From the NCBI GenBank assembly GCA_020796225.1, contig CM036756.1:44602898-44666897 (forward strand): 64,000 bases of DNA, read 5' to 3'. Both the position numbers and the translations under genes were made by a program. Below, piece by piece: positions 27,001-36,899 of the stretch (positions are counted from its first letter, which is position 1; each line of letters opens with the position of its first letter). Origin of the DNA: Arion vulgaris. Lineage: Eukaryota > Mollusca > Gastropoda > Stylommatophora > Arionidae. The notes under the pieces were generated by a model. It saw only the letters and a program-made list of their open reading frames with translations. It was not told the DNA's origin and searched no databases.

Positions 27001-27992
27001 TTAGCCCATACATGTTGCAGACCAGTTCCATATCTTAGTCTATACACAGTTGCCAGTATCAGTTCCATATCTTAGTTCATACATGTCGCTAGTAACAAGC
27101 CCATATTCAGTTCATATGTCGCTAGTATCAGTTCCATATCTAAGTCTATACATGTCGCTAGTATCAGTTCCATATCTTAGTCTATACATGTCGCTAGTAC
27201 CAGTTCCATATCTTAGTCTATGCATGTCGCTAGTATCAGTTCCATATCTTAGTCTATACATGTCGCTAGTATCAGTTCCATATCTTAGTCTATACATGTC
27301 ACTAGTACCGGTTCCATATCTTAGTCTATACATGTCGCTAGTATCAGTTCCATATCTTAAATTCATACATGTCGCTAGTACCAGTTCCATATCTTAGTCT
27401 ATACATGTCGCTAGTGAATGGGTTCAAGTATTCAGTCTATACATGTCGCTAGTATCAGTTCCATATCTTAGTCTATACATGTCACTAGTATCGGTTCCAT
27501 ATCTTAGTCTATACATGTCGCTAGTACCGGTTCCATATCTTAGTCTATACATGTCGCTAGTACCAGTTCCATATCTTTGTCTATACATGTCGCTAGTATC
27601 AGTTCCATATCTTAGTTCACATGTCGCTAGTATCAGTTCCACATCTTGGCTCATAAGCATGTCGCCAGTACTGGTTCCACATTCAGTCTATACATGTCGC
27701 CAGTATCAGTTCCATATTCAGTCTATACATGTCGCCAGTATCAGTTCCATATCTTAGTCTATACATGTCGCTACCAGTTCCATATCTTAGTCTATACATG
27801 CCGCTAGTATCAGTTCCATATCTTAGTCTATACATGTCACTAGTACCAAGTCTTCCATTTTAGTCTATACATGTCGCTAGTATCAGTTCCATATCTTAGT
27901 CTATGCTATGTCGCTAGTATCAGTTCCATATCCAGTTCATACATGTCACAGTATCAGTCTCCATATCTTAGTCTATACATGTCGTTAGTACC
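9029..27992 (+). repeat. 36-bp satellite array, right block (19 kb)
   Basis: About 527 tandem units. Unit pieces are CATATCTTAGTCTATACATG and TCGCTAGTACCAGTTC. The main variants are ACCAGTT or ATCAGTT, and TCGCTAG or TCACTAG. Runs of eight or more nearly identical in-register units occur at 17,339-17,717, 19,293-19,870 and 24,831-25,112. Between them, units with small insertions or deletions are frequent, such as TTCAGTC in place of CTTAGTC. No unrelated insertion of more than about 25 bp was found. It ends abruptly at about 27,992. Peptides such as MSLVPVPYLSLY or MYRLRYGTGTSD are repeat translations, not genes. Confidence 0.98.
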
Positions 27993-29569
27993 AGTTTGCA
28001 TTTTGGAGAGCATTGTCAATTTGTCTGGAAATGATAATTTGATTGGTCTTCACAGATAAACACTGCCTGGAAACTGGTCTAATGTGGCACAAGTTTCTCA
28101 CTTCAGAAACTTCGACTGAGATCCAACACTTATTATTATTACCAGAAATTGTTTTGTTTTGTTGCAGTGCCCAAGTTCTAAATTGATACATTTAAAATTC
28201 TGCCATCTCCTTGCAATATTCTTACTTTAGATTTGTAAATTGTCATAAAGTTATTATTTAATTTTATTGATGCTTCTATATCTTTAGGTATGGTTTCATC
28301 TCGTTCGACATGTGTTGTTTCTCACGAATCTCCTGTTTTCTTTAGCGGGGTTCAAATTTACTGTCTTTAACAAAAGTTTACAACGTGATCAGTTGCAGCT
28401 TACCTGAAAGGATTCTTCTATCTTTAATCATTACAATCTTGATTCTTTCTCATTTTTCATTAAATTGTTTACCACCCTTCAGACTATTTGGTACCTCATT
28501 CAGAGTTCAAGGACACTGTTTTCTGTTCCTCCAGCTTCTTCGTCTCTGTTGTATATTAACCTTGAAATGTACTTTGGGCATACGTAGTTATTATTCGTTC
28601 TTGGCTTGGCTAGTCTCTGCCTGCTTTCGAGATATTACCTTGTCATTGGTCAGGTTATAATTTATTCAATAAAAATTTTAGTTATGCACTTTATTTCAAC
28701 ACTAAATAATATCACTTGTCTATTGATGTTTTTTTCTGTCAGTTATTTGTTCAATACCTATGCCTTCTAGTGGATGCTTCTTTTTAATAGTTAGAAAGAC
28801 TGACGATATTCACTCCCTTTCCCAAGGTTTACCCAAACACACGTAATGCTCAATAATTGATTCGATGAATGGAATACCAAATCTGGTGTAGAAGTAGTAT
28901 ATGATCCAGTAAAGTTGATTGACTCAGGTTGACTGAATAGTTTATAAGAAAAAGTATGTTACCATCCAGCCATGTTTCAAGTTTTCAGCAAGATGTTGAT
29001 TTTTGATGACACATCTGCCCCTGTGACCATACCCTCCAGCAATCTTAGTGAATATTGAACAATTCACAATATATAAGTAAGTTTCGTCGATGGAACCAAG
29101 AAAAAATGTCAATCAAAGGTAATTATACATTATATGGATCTGGGAAATTGTTACACTTTTTCTCCGTAAAAGCTTTTGGTACCGACTTCTCCATATTTTC
29201 AAACTAATATGCTCTGATATTGTTTATCGAGTGTCAATATTCCACCTCGTCTGTGTTATCAATTAAACAATAGCACTAGCCGCTGCCCGTGAAGGTTATA
29301 TTTTGTTTAGGTGGTTCTATTGTAAACAATATACATTTATTTGTTCTTCATTCAAGATATTTCGAGTCCATTTTTTTACTGAGGTTTTTTTTGATTTCAC
29401 ATCATCAAAATACAGAGAAATTCTGAACTTTGTCAATAGCTCTATTCGCATGTCTCCTGACTAAACATATGACATAAATAGGATGTCCAATAAATGGGGT
29501 TGGGCCCTTTTAGAGCTAGTAGGTTGGTATCTGCACCTGTCTGATAGTCCATAACAGGATTAGCGCCAA
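27993..29569. other. AT-rich non-coding stretch right of the satellite
   Basis: I see no gene, recognised transposon or tandem array here. A 91-residue plus-strand frame at 28,385-28,660 has low-complexity hydrophobic composition and no recognisable motif, so it is not called as a gene. Confidence 0.6.
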
Positions 29570-30460
29570 ACGATTTAACTATACTAAATGTTCAGTCGTA
29601 TTGGAGCAAGCTGTTTATTGTAGTGAGCCTCTTTGCTGGGTGCATGCTTATTCAGTACTTTTATTTTTTGAAGCAATTTAGGGTTTCAGCTTTGAATGAC
29701 TTGAGAATTTCTCTCACGATTCAGGATGTTCAGTCAGTCTGTCAAGACTGTAGGAGTGTTTGACGAGAAACCAAAAATAAGCTAAGTGAGAAGATTGGAA
29801 CCAAATAGTGTCATGATTATCTGTAAACGGATGAAGATATTGCTATAACTTTTCATGTGCTACTACGCCTCCCTTTCTCACCCAACACCCGTTGAAAAAG
29901 GAGAAAATTTCTGCAGATATCTACATGTAATATTTACAAAATGAAAACCATTCTTTATTGCACCACATCTACTGCTTTATACTCTAGTAGAATGTCAAAT
30001 CTTGTTGGGAATATAGGACGCCATCAGAGCTGACTCGTGCAATTACAATATATCCTTTTTGATGTCTAAACATTTATATATTCAACTTACTGACATCTTG
30101 ATTTAAACTTCATATATTTCGTTCTGTAATTGTATTCTTTATTTTAATCTGAATAATTCATATATTACATTCGGTTTTGTTTTTAAACTCATCATATATC
30201 TCAGAAAACAGCACAACATACGTTAATGGGATAAAATAAAAATAAATCGTGGTTAAGTAGGTTCCTTTATTTCAGTTAGTTATTGTCCTTCCCTAATTAA
30301 ACGTGATCATCTTTTGACTGTATCGCTTTTTTTCCCATATAATTTCTATTTATTATGATCGTGTCTTCTCATTCTTGAATAAATTCTGATCTTCTATATC
30401 TAATTGCGTCTGATTTTTAAAAATATATTGTTTTCTAATATTTGTGTTTATTGGTGTATT
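29570..30460 (+). mobile_element. Diverged partial copy of the arm core
   Basis: Bases 29,960-30,460 follow the arm core segment by segment. Shared landmarks are TAGTAGAATGTCAAATCTTG, ACAATATATCC and TGTAATTGTATTCTTTATTT. The upstream part, about 29,580-29,930, matches 33,760-34,060 through segments such as GTAAACGGATGA against GCAAACGGATGA. There is no minisatellite or terminal motif. It is an older copy of the family, truncated on the right. Confidence 0.65.
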
Positions 30461-30464
30461 ATCC

Positions 30465-30565
30465 ATATATGGGGAAAACTGCAGTAAAACTATGTAGCAA
30501 TGGCCAAACACGTAAAAACAAAGTACTGTAGTTTTACAAAATACAAAAAATAAAATACATGCGCA
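30465..30565 (-). repeat. Short dispersed repeat family T, copy 1
   Basis: The segment AAAGTACTGTAGTTTTAC recurs, in either orientation, at 46,055-46,150 and 49,235-49,345. A shorter related piece is at 50,340-50,375. The other end carries the related motif CTGCAGTAAAACTAT, so the two ends are loosely inverted. It is probably a short non-autonomous element. Confidence 0.55.
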
Positions 30566-30589
30566 ACGTATCAGTGCAAACCTGGGTAC

Positions 30590-30900
30590 TGACATGAAAT
30601 GACAAAAGAAAACTAGTCACGACAGAAATGAAGTGTCTAGGCAGAATGTTGGAAGTAACAAGAAGACACCAGTTGGCAAATGAAGACAGGAAATAAACTG
30701 TGTACAACATCAGTACTGAACTTCATCAAGAAACAACAAATTAAATAGTTCAGCCATATAAACAGATTACCAACAGAATGCGCCTCAAAGAGCAATGTTA
30801 CTTCGAAACAGTGGATACAAAGCAAAAGGTCGGCACACAAGAGGTGGACCACAGAGATAACAGAGGCGACGAAAGACACAGTTTTTGAAACGCCCCAAAA
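30590..30900 (+). pseudogene. RTE-like LINE C-terminal fragment (lineage shared with 63,040)
   Basis: Plus-strand frames encode TTEMKCLGRMLEV, then ITNRMRLKEQ, then a degraded RGGPQR segment. This is the order at the end of RTE-like reverse transcriptases, downstream of the palm. Frames are broken by several stops. The same lineage, in the opposite orientation, occupies 63,040-63,430, where the peptide TTEMKCLGRTLEV is recognisable. No catalytic residues remain. The family call rests on the C-terminal pattern only and could be another LINE with a similar tail. Confidence 0.55.
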
Positions 30901-31914
30901 CCCGTTCTATAAATATTTTCTTGCCCTGAAACCGTGAGGCAAATCAGGGCTGGGGAAGAGAAAGAAAAAGAGCATAGATAGACTCGCTTCAGGTGTCTGC
31001 TTTTTCTTCCTGACGCTGAAAGGCAAAACATGATTAGATAATAGATAGACTACATCTACCTCCTCAACAAACAACCCATTGAAAAAAGGATACACATTAC
31101 TGCAGATGTGCTGCAGGGGATATTTGACACGGGTACTGATTTATCATTCTCATCGCAAAGCTTGTCCTGAGCAGAACCTTCCCCCCCCAACAGTCCTCCG
31201 TTTTCTCACAGGTCAGATATCCTGCCTCTGCAGGCCAAAGTTTAAACCATTAGTTACATCCTGAATCCATCTTCCGTGGTCTTCCTTTTCTTCTCTTTTC
31301 TGGTATGTCTCCTTCCTCCAGTCCTTCATGTCTTTTTTTATGTCCAAAATATTTCAATTTTCTTATTTGTATTATACTGCCCCTATACTGTAGTAGAATG
31401 TCAAATCGTTGGAATATGGGAAGCCGTCAGGGATGACTCTGATATTACAATATATCTGTTTGATGTCTAAAGATGTATATATTCAATCTACGGATCTTCA
31501 TCTGAACTTCATATATTTCAGCTCTGTAATTGTATTCTTTATTTTAATCATGAATACTTCATAATATAACGCCGTTTTTGTTCTCTTTTAACTCTACGTA
31601 TTATCTCAGTAAGAAAGAAAACACCTACGGTAAGGGAACTGACTCAAAATTTATCGGGGAAAAAATAGGTTCTTTATTCATTATTTTTGTCCACCCCCAA
31701 TTAAACGTGCTCATCTCTGACTGTATCGCTTTATTTCCATCCATTTTCTATCTATTGTGGTCGTTTCCAGTCATTCTTGAATAGTTTCTGATCCTATCTA
31801 ATTGCATTGCTTTTTTTAAAATATATTGTTTTCAAATATTTTTTTTTGTTCGTTTATTCATATACAGAAAGTATGATAATAGTGTCTCTCACTTTCTCCA
31901 CGTCTTGTATATCA

Positions 31915-32370
31915 TTGTCTTTTTCTATGACTGTAAAATAATCTCTTTTATCATTGTCTTTTTTCTATGACTATAACATAATCTCTTTGTATCATTGTCT
32001 TGTTTCTATGACTATAACATAATCTCTTTGTATCATTGTCTTGTTTCTATGACTATAACATAATCTCTTTTTTATCATTGTCTTATTTCATGACTATAAC
32101 ATAATCTCTTTTTATCATTGTCTTGTTTCAGGGCTATAACATTAATCTCTTTGTATCATTGTCTTATTTTTTTGATTATAACATAATCTCTTTGTATCAT
32201 TGTCTTATTTCTATGACTATAACATAATCTCTTTGTATCATTGTCTTGTTTCTATGACTATAACATAATCTCTTTGTATCATTGTCTTGTTTCTATGACT
32301 ATAACATAATCTCTTTATATCATTGTCTTATTTCTATGACTATAACACAATCTCTTCGTATCAGTGTCTT
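31915..32370 (+). repeat. 41-bp minisatellite, copy 3
   Basis: About 11 units, more uniform than in the two inverted arms. It is followed by a decayed run of TTGTTTCTATCAC and TTTGTTTC steps to about 32,420 and then a pyrimidine-rich tract to about 32,580. Confidence 0.93.
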
Positions 32371-32640
32371 GTTTCTATCACACTTTGTTTCTATCACTCT
32401 TTGTTTCTTTCACTCTTTGTTTCTGTCACTATCTTCCTGTATCACTGTATCTCCCCATCTCTATTAGTATCCTCCATCATTGTTTCGTTCTTACTTTCTC
32501 TCTCTTTCTCTCACTGTTTCCTATCTCTATCTCGCTGTCCCCCCGCATCTCTCTTTTTCTGTATTTCATTGCCGACAGTTTAATTTCTACCTCTAACATG
32601 CCATTTAAAAAAAAGAAATGATTTCCCTATTTCTATGATT

Positions 32641-32721
32641 AACAAATAAACAATCTACAAGTATTAAGAGCTTCTGACAAAATAAATGAAGCTCTTAATA
32701 CTTATACACTGTTTATTTGTT
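32641..32721. repeat. Long imperfect hairpin
   Basis: An outer 12-bp arm, AACAAATAAACA and TGTTTATTTGTT, encloses 6-nt mismatched segments. Inside is a perfect 16-bp arm, AAGTATTAAGAGCTTC with its complement, around a 13-nt loop. It lies in the 680-bp stretch found only in copy 3. Confidence 0.9.
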
Positions 32722-33028
32722 GATCATATTATTTGCTTCCGTTGCTTTCTATGGGGGTTCTTGCACGAAACCTCCTTGTTCTCATCTTTCCCTATTTCTA
32801 CAAACTTCTATTGTCATCTGCTTTTTGTTTTCTGCTGTTCATCAAACTTTCCATTTTCTTGTTTATATTTTGAGAAAGAAACATTTAAGTTTTCTGTCCT
32901 TCAAAATGAAATCCGTATACCATGTCAACAAATAACCGTTTTATTTCAGCTCTTCTGTGTGTGGTTGTTTTTCTTCTATAAGCATAGTAATCTCTATGAC
33001 TGTCTCAAGAATATTACTGAACTCTGTA
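32722..33028. other. Unassigned part of the copy 3 extra segment
   Basis: AT-rich, with open plus-strand frames of 128 and 72 residues that overlap in different frames. Their composition (Phe, Cys and Ile rich) is what AT-rich non-coding DNA gives, and no motif is recognisable. I do not call a gene. Confidence 0.5.
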
Positions 33029-33061
33029 ATATAAACGAAAGAGCGATTGCTTCGTTTATAT
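33029..33061. repeat. Short hairpin at segment boundary
   Basis: ATATAAACGAA and TTCGTTTATAT form a perfect 11-bp stem with an 11-nt loop. The right stem is the start of the distal segment shared with the other arms. The hairpin therefore marks exactly where the extra segment ends. Confidence 0.85.
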
Positions 33062-33603
33062 GTAACAGTTAAGTAGTTAATTATCATTATGTTTTGTGGC
33101 GCTTGATGCTTCTACAAAAGATATTCCATGCTTATCTATCGTTTGCGAGCTTTGTCACAGTATACCATGTCAGTGATTCTTCATAGATATAGTCCTCCAT
33201 GTGTGTCTCTATTTTCTTGTTGCTCTTCCATACACATTTGAGCTTTAAGTGTCACTGTTCTTGCAGGTAATAATGAACAATGTTACATCTATATGTCTAT
33301 AAGAATTATTTTATTTCTGGCGTCGTCATTAGTCAAGTTGGTAACACTCTTCGCTAGTGAACACATTCCGTGGACATTCTGCGATTAGAGAACAACATTG
33401 CCAAAACGTATGCGTGTGCACATGGTACACAGGTGAACTACATGAGATTCTGATCCTTTACCTTGGGAATCTAAATTACAAGTACATCTAAAGTCTGAGT
33501 AAGGTTCGCCTGAATGGCAAGGGACACTTGTGATAAGGAAAACAAGCCTTTACACTACAAATTAGTCAAAGACGCGATATTACATGGGAAATAAGTATTA
33601 CGT

Positions 33604-33617
33604 CCAGTAGATGGCGT
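33604..33617 (+). promoter_or_regulatory. CTCF-like motif at arm end (copy 3)
   Basis: CCAGTAGATGGCGT fits all 12 positions of the CTCF core CCASYAGRKGGC and the following R. This is the strongest of the three sites and lies about 30 bp from the element end. Confidence 0.4.
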
Positions 33618-33689
33618 TGGGTCTTTTCTGGGAAAAGGACCCGACACTGAGCCTGCTTGATTATTCATCACAGGTCGAGCATCATAATA

Positions 33690-34420
33690 TTTTAAATATA
33701 CATATACGTTTTCATTGCGCTATTGTATGGCATCCCGAATACTGGTGTGCGCCTCTTCTGTGGGTGCCTCCGTCTTCATAACTCTTATTTGTTAAAGGAG
33801 ACGGTTCTAGCTTGTGAAGGTTGCTGGGGTGGGATTATGGAAGGGTTAAGCAGAATTCCTTTCACCTACTCATGATGTTTAGTCAATCAATTAAGACTGT
33901 TACCCTTGGTTTGGCACGAACAGCCAAGCGTGAACTTGATGAGAACTAAGTAGAATCATGATTCTCTGCAAACGGATGAGGACATTGCTGTCACTTTCCA
34001 TGTGTACACCTACATTCTCATCAAACACCTTGTCAAATGTGATACACATTTCTACAGTTTGACTACTGACAATATTTTATAAACAGCAAACCATACTTTA
34101 TAGTACCAGATCTTCTGAGTTTTACTGTAGTATATGTCAGATCTAATTGATCATATGGACTGATCGCCAGAACTGACCAATGTCAGTACAATATGCCCTT
34201 TATGATGTATACATATTATATGTACTGTCATCTGAACTCTTCATGCATTTCAATGTTGCTTCTCTAATGTTATCCTTTATTCGTTGTGTATGTATATCTA
34301 CAACTGATAAAACAGATATAACAGCTGATATATGACAATAATTAAACAGAGTCAATAGTTTTTAATAGTTATGTTCATTGCTAAAAAAAACAAGGTAATT
34401 TTTGTCAGGAAATAAAAAGA
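33690..34420 (+). mobile_element. Older arm-family copy, left part
   Basis: This is homologous to 29,580-30,150 and to the arm core through ATGATGTTTAGTCAATCAAT, GCAAACGGATGAGGACATTG and a diverged TAGTATATGTCAGATCTAAT stretch. It is interrupted by the LINE fragment at about 34,560-35,155 and resumes at 35,160. Confidence 0.55.
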
Positions 34421-34559
34421 GGGATAAACATGACTTTGTAGAAATTAAAGAACTACAAATGCTATGAAAAGTAACTGACATTAATATAAAACATTAGATT
34501 TTAAAGAGCATGCATTTTTCTCATAGTAACGTGCAGCTGTTCGACAGGAATTGAATAAA

Positions 34560-35155
34560 ATATTCAAGGCAATTGCAACAGAAGAGTAGTCAGAATACCA
34601 TGGACAAAGTAAATATGTCCATGTTGCAGCAGTCTAAAAGTGAAGAGAAATGGTTGATAAGAGAAAATAAAATGAGAATAATGAAATATTTTGGATACAT
34701 AAAACGACATTATTCCACGGAGACGATCATACTGGGATGTATGATACCGGGCAGGCGAAGAAGAGGTAACTCAAGGAGAAGATGGCTGATATTATGGGAT
34801 GTGTGATACCAGGCAGACAAAGGAGAGGAAATCAGTGAGAAGATGGCTGATATTTTGGGATGCATGATACCGGGCAGACAAAGGAGAGGAAAACCAATGA
34901 GAAGATGGCTAATATTATGGGATGCATGATATCAGGCAGACAAAGGAGAGGAAAACCAATGAGAAGATGGCTGATATTATGGGATGCATGATACTGGGAA
35001 GACAAAGGAGAGGAAAACCAATGATAAGTTGGGCGCAAGATATCAAAAACAAGTTGAGTATGACTACAGCTGACACCAGACAACTCACACAGGACAGGTT
35101 GGCAATTAGAGTGGATGTCATGAGAGCCAAGTTCCGACAGGATCACGCTAGATGA
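34560..35155 (+). pseudogene. LINE reverse-transcriptase C-terminal fragment with internal tandem duplication
   Basis: The translation begins with a YFGYIKRH motif and a basic GRRRRG segment, typical of the C-terminal tail of RTE-like LINEs. It ends with a conserved-looking segment, SWAQDIKNKL, then RQLTQDRLAIRV and a stop at about 35,153. Between these parts a 62-bp segment encoding the basic motif is repeated nearly five times. Since 62 is not a multiple of three, each repeat shifts frame, so the product is dead. The insertion splits an older arm-family copy (33,690-34,420 and 35,160-35,470). A LINE of another clade with the same tail is possible. Confidence 0.6.
34735..35030 (+). repeat. 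62-bp tandem repeat inside a LINE fragment
   Basis: Units starting GGAGAGGAAA lie at 34,822, 34,883, 34,945 and 35,007, with a diverged unit before them. Spacings are 61, 62 and 62 bp. Each unit includes AGAAGATGGCTGATATTATG and GATACCGGGCAGACAAA. Confidence 0.93.
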
Positions 35156-35159
35156 CGAT

Positions 35160-35470
35160 TTTAATTATGAATACTTATTTAATATATGACTTTCCTTTTC
35201 TTGCTCTTCAATTATCTCAGGTAAACGTATACGGACGATAGGTGGAGGCAATTACATTGTGTGAAAGAACGTAGGTATCTTGATTTCAGTTAATTATCTA
35301 CCTTTATTATTTAAGAGGCTCATTTCTGAATGTACCGCTTTATTTCAATATCACTTTCTATCTATTACGATCGTGCATTGTCATTCTTGAATTTACATAG
35401 ATTCTGATCTTTTAATTGTAATTTTGTGTTTCATTTTCTTCAAATATTTTCATATGGTTATTCATGTATG
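35160..35470 (+). mobile_element. Older arm-family copy, right part
   Basis: This continues the arm-core order: TTTTAATTATGAATACTT, then TGTACCGCTTTATTTC, TCTATCTATTACGATCGTG and CATTCTTGAATTT. It corresponds to the core at about 6,880-7,180. Confidence 0.55.
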
Positions 35471-35564
35471 TATAACAGTGCTGTCCAATGTATTTATATA
35501 CTGGGACACATCTGATCGATTAATGTTGATGCATTGTAGCAACTACAATAATAATACTATTAAT

Positions 35565-36104
35565 CGGTGGCGGCTCGTGATTTTTTTGATTTTTTTGTTG
35601 GTGGGGCCAGAGACAAATTTTTGGAACAATTATGGTTTTGGGTCAGGTTATATTTTAATTTATCAAATAATAAATACACGTGATGCATTTGAGATGTGAT
35701 ATATAGAAGAGTAGGCAGATTTTCATGGACAGAAAAACAGACAAATAAACAAGTTTTAGGAAAACTAAGCATGAAGAAACAATTATTAAGTGAAATAAAA
35801 TTCAGACAAGTAAAGTATTTTGGGCACATAAAAAGACATGACACCATTATAAAATCTTTACTAGAAGGGAAAGTTGAGAGGGAAGAGCAAGAGAAGACCG
35901 AGAGATAAGTGGAGGAAACTTTAAGAAATGGCCAGGTTACAGTCTGGCAGTGTGCAACACCAATGTGAAAGACAGAGGATGCTGAGATTCATTGCAGCCA
36001 ACCTTCGATGTGGAGACGGCACCTCATGATGATGAAATACACGTTGCACATTATTTTTTGGTGGGTGCCCGACCCCACTGGTCCTTGAAGTCGAGCCGCC
36101 ACTG
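35565..36104. mobile_element. hAT-like non-autonomous element carrying a LINE fragment
   Basis: The termini are inverted: CGGTGGCGGCTCGTGA on the left, and the complement of TCGAGCCGCCACTG on the right. The CAGTGGCGGCTCG type of end is common in hAT-like elements. The flanking octamers CTATTAAT and TTACTAAT agree at six of eight positions, as expected for an aged 8-bp duplication. The interior is not transposase but an RTE-like LINE 3' end (35,700-36,030). Confidence 0.6.
35700..36030 (+). pseudogene. RTE-like LINE C-terminal fragment inside the hAT-like element
   Basis: The translation runs RVGRFSWTEKQTN, VLGKLSMKKQLL, then VKYFGHIKRHD and LLEGKVE. It then decays through a frame change to a final FIAANLRCGDGTS with a stop and a TGATGATGA tail. 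This is the classic end of RTE-like LINE polyproteins, with the AANLR-GDG terminus and a short-repeat tail. No palm motifs are present. The fragment lies wholly between the hAT-like termini, so it either inserted into the MITE or was captured by it. Frames are broken near 35,900 and no protein is expected. Confidence 0.7.
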
Positions 36105-36351
36105 TTACTAATAATAATACAATAATATTATTATCAAAACTAATTTAAAAATTAATAGTAGGTATAACTTTAATCTTGACTAAACGTTTTATTTGTTAAA
36201 AAAAAGTATTATACTTACATAATTAGTATGAAAACTGCTACAGAATATTCACTGCAAGTAGATGAAATTCTGGTGTTCAGTAAAAATTCAGAATTGACAG
36301 AATATTCTCTATTAATGTTTTAGTTATTAGTGAAGAAACGTCGATCTAAAT

Positions 36352-36743
36352 CATAGATTCCCAAACTTGTTCGGCCCACCGCCCACTTTGCACGACAAAA
36401 ACTTTGTAACGGCACCCTTCCCTTTATAACAGGTTACCAACGCCCCCAACCCTTATATATATACATGCTCTATTTTCACTTTAACATAGAAAATTGATAT
36501 ATATTTCTATCATACATGGTCAAATTTCAAATGATTATATACAAAAATAGAAAATTGATGAAAAAATGGATCGTGTAAGATGGGCATACAATGAATTAAA
36601 ATATAGAATTCAATTTTTTGTTATGATTATTCAATCGCACAATCACGAAAAAACTTCCCCAAATGCTTCTGAACACACTATCGCCCCCCTGGAAGGCTTC
36701 AGCGCCCACTGGGGGGCGGTATAGCCCACTTTGGGAAACACTG
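36352..36743. mobile_element. hAT MITE, 392 bp
   Basis: Left end CATAGATTCCCAAACTTG and right end TTTGGGAAACACTG are inverted and of the CAGTGTTTCCCAAA type frequent among hAT MITEs. The flanking octamers ATCTAAAT and CTCTAAAT match at seven of eight positions, a near-perfect 8-bp duplication. The interior has G and C runs near both ends and no open frame. Confidence 0.8.
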
Positions 36744-36899
36744 CTCTAAATTAATTAACTTTTATTTACCAATAGCAGATACGCTACTATTACGCAGTAA
36801 ACACACGGATTTACCTTTGTATTGAAATAAAATAGTGTGTCCCTAATGGCTGAGAATGTTCCTAATCTGATACGACCTCACATAGCCAGAAAGGGCGCA

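Larger units (their letters stand above)
31066..33650 (+). mobile_element. Arm element copy 3, without 36-bp satellite
   Basis: This copy has the same order as the right arm: spacer and RT tail (31,087-31,350), core (31,370-31,870), 41-bp minisatellite (31,915-32,370), distal segment (33,050-33,600) and terminal GGACCCG (about 33,640). It differs in two ways. The 36-bp satellite is absent after the terminus. About 680 bp of extra sequence (32,370-33,050), containing a long hairpin, lies between the minisatellite and the distal segment. It has the cleanest sequence of the three copies and is the best reference for aligning the others. Confidence 0.85.

Noticed and set aside
9029..27992. Long open frames with MSLVPVPYLSLY or MYRLRYGTGTSD repeats, up to 167 residues
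   Set aside because: They occur on both strands of the same 36-bp satellite because its length is a multiple of three. Frames break at every unit indel, and no start context or conserved domain is seen.
28385..28660. Plus-strand 91-residue frame as a membrane protein
   Set aside because: Hydrophobic by base composition only, with no start context, motif or repeat relation supporting a gene.
32686..33072. Plus-strand 128-residue open frame as a gene
   Set aside because: Phe, Cys and Ile-rich composition typical of AT-rich non-coding DNA. It overlaps another frame, has no motif, and lies inside a transposon copy between two hairpins.
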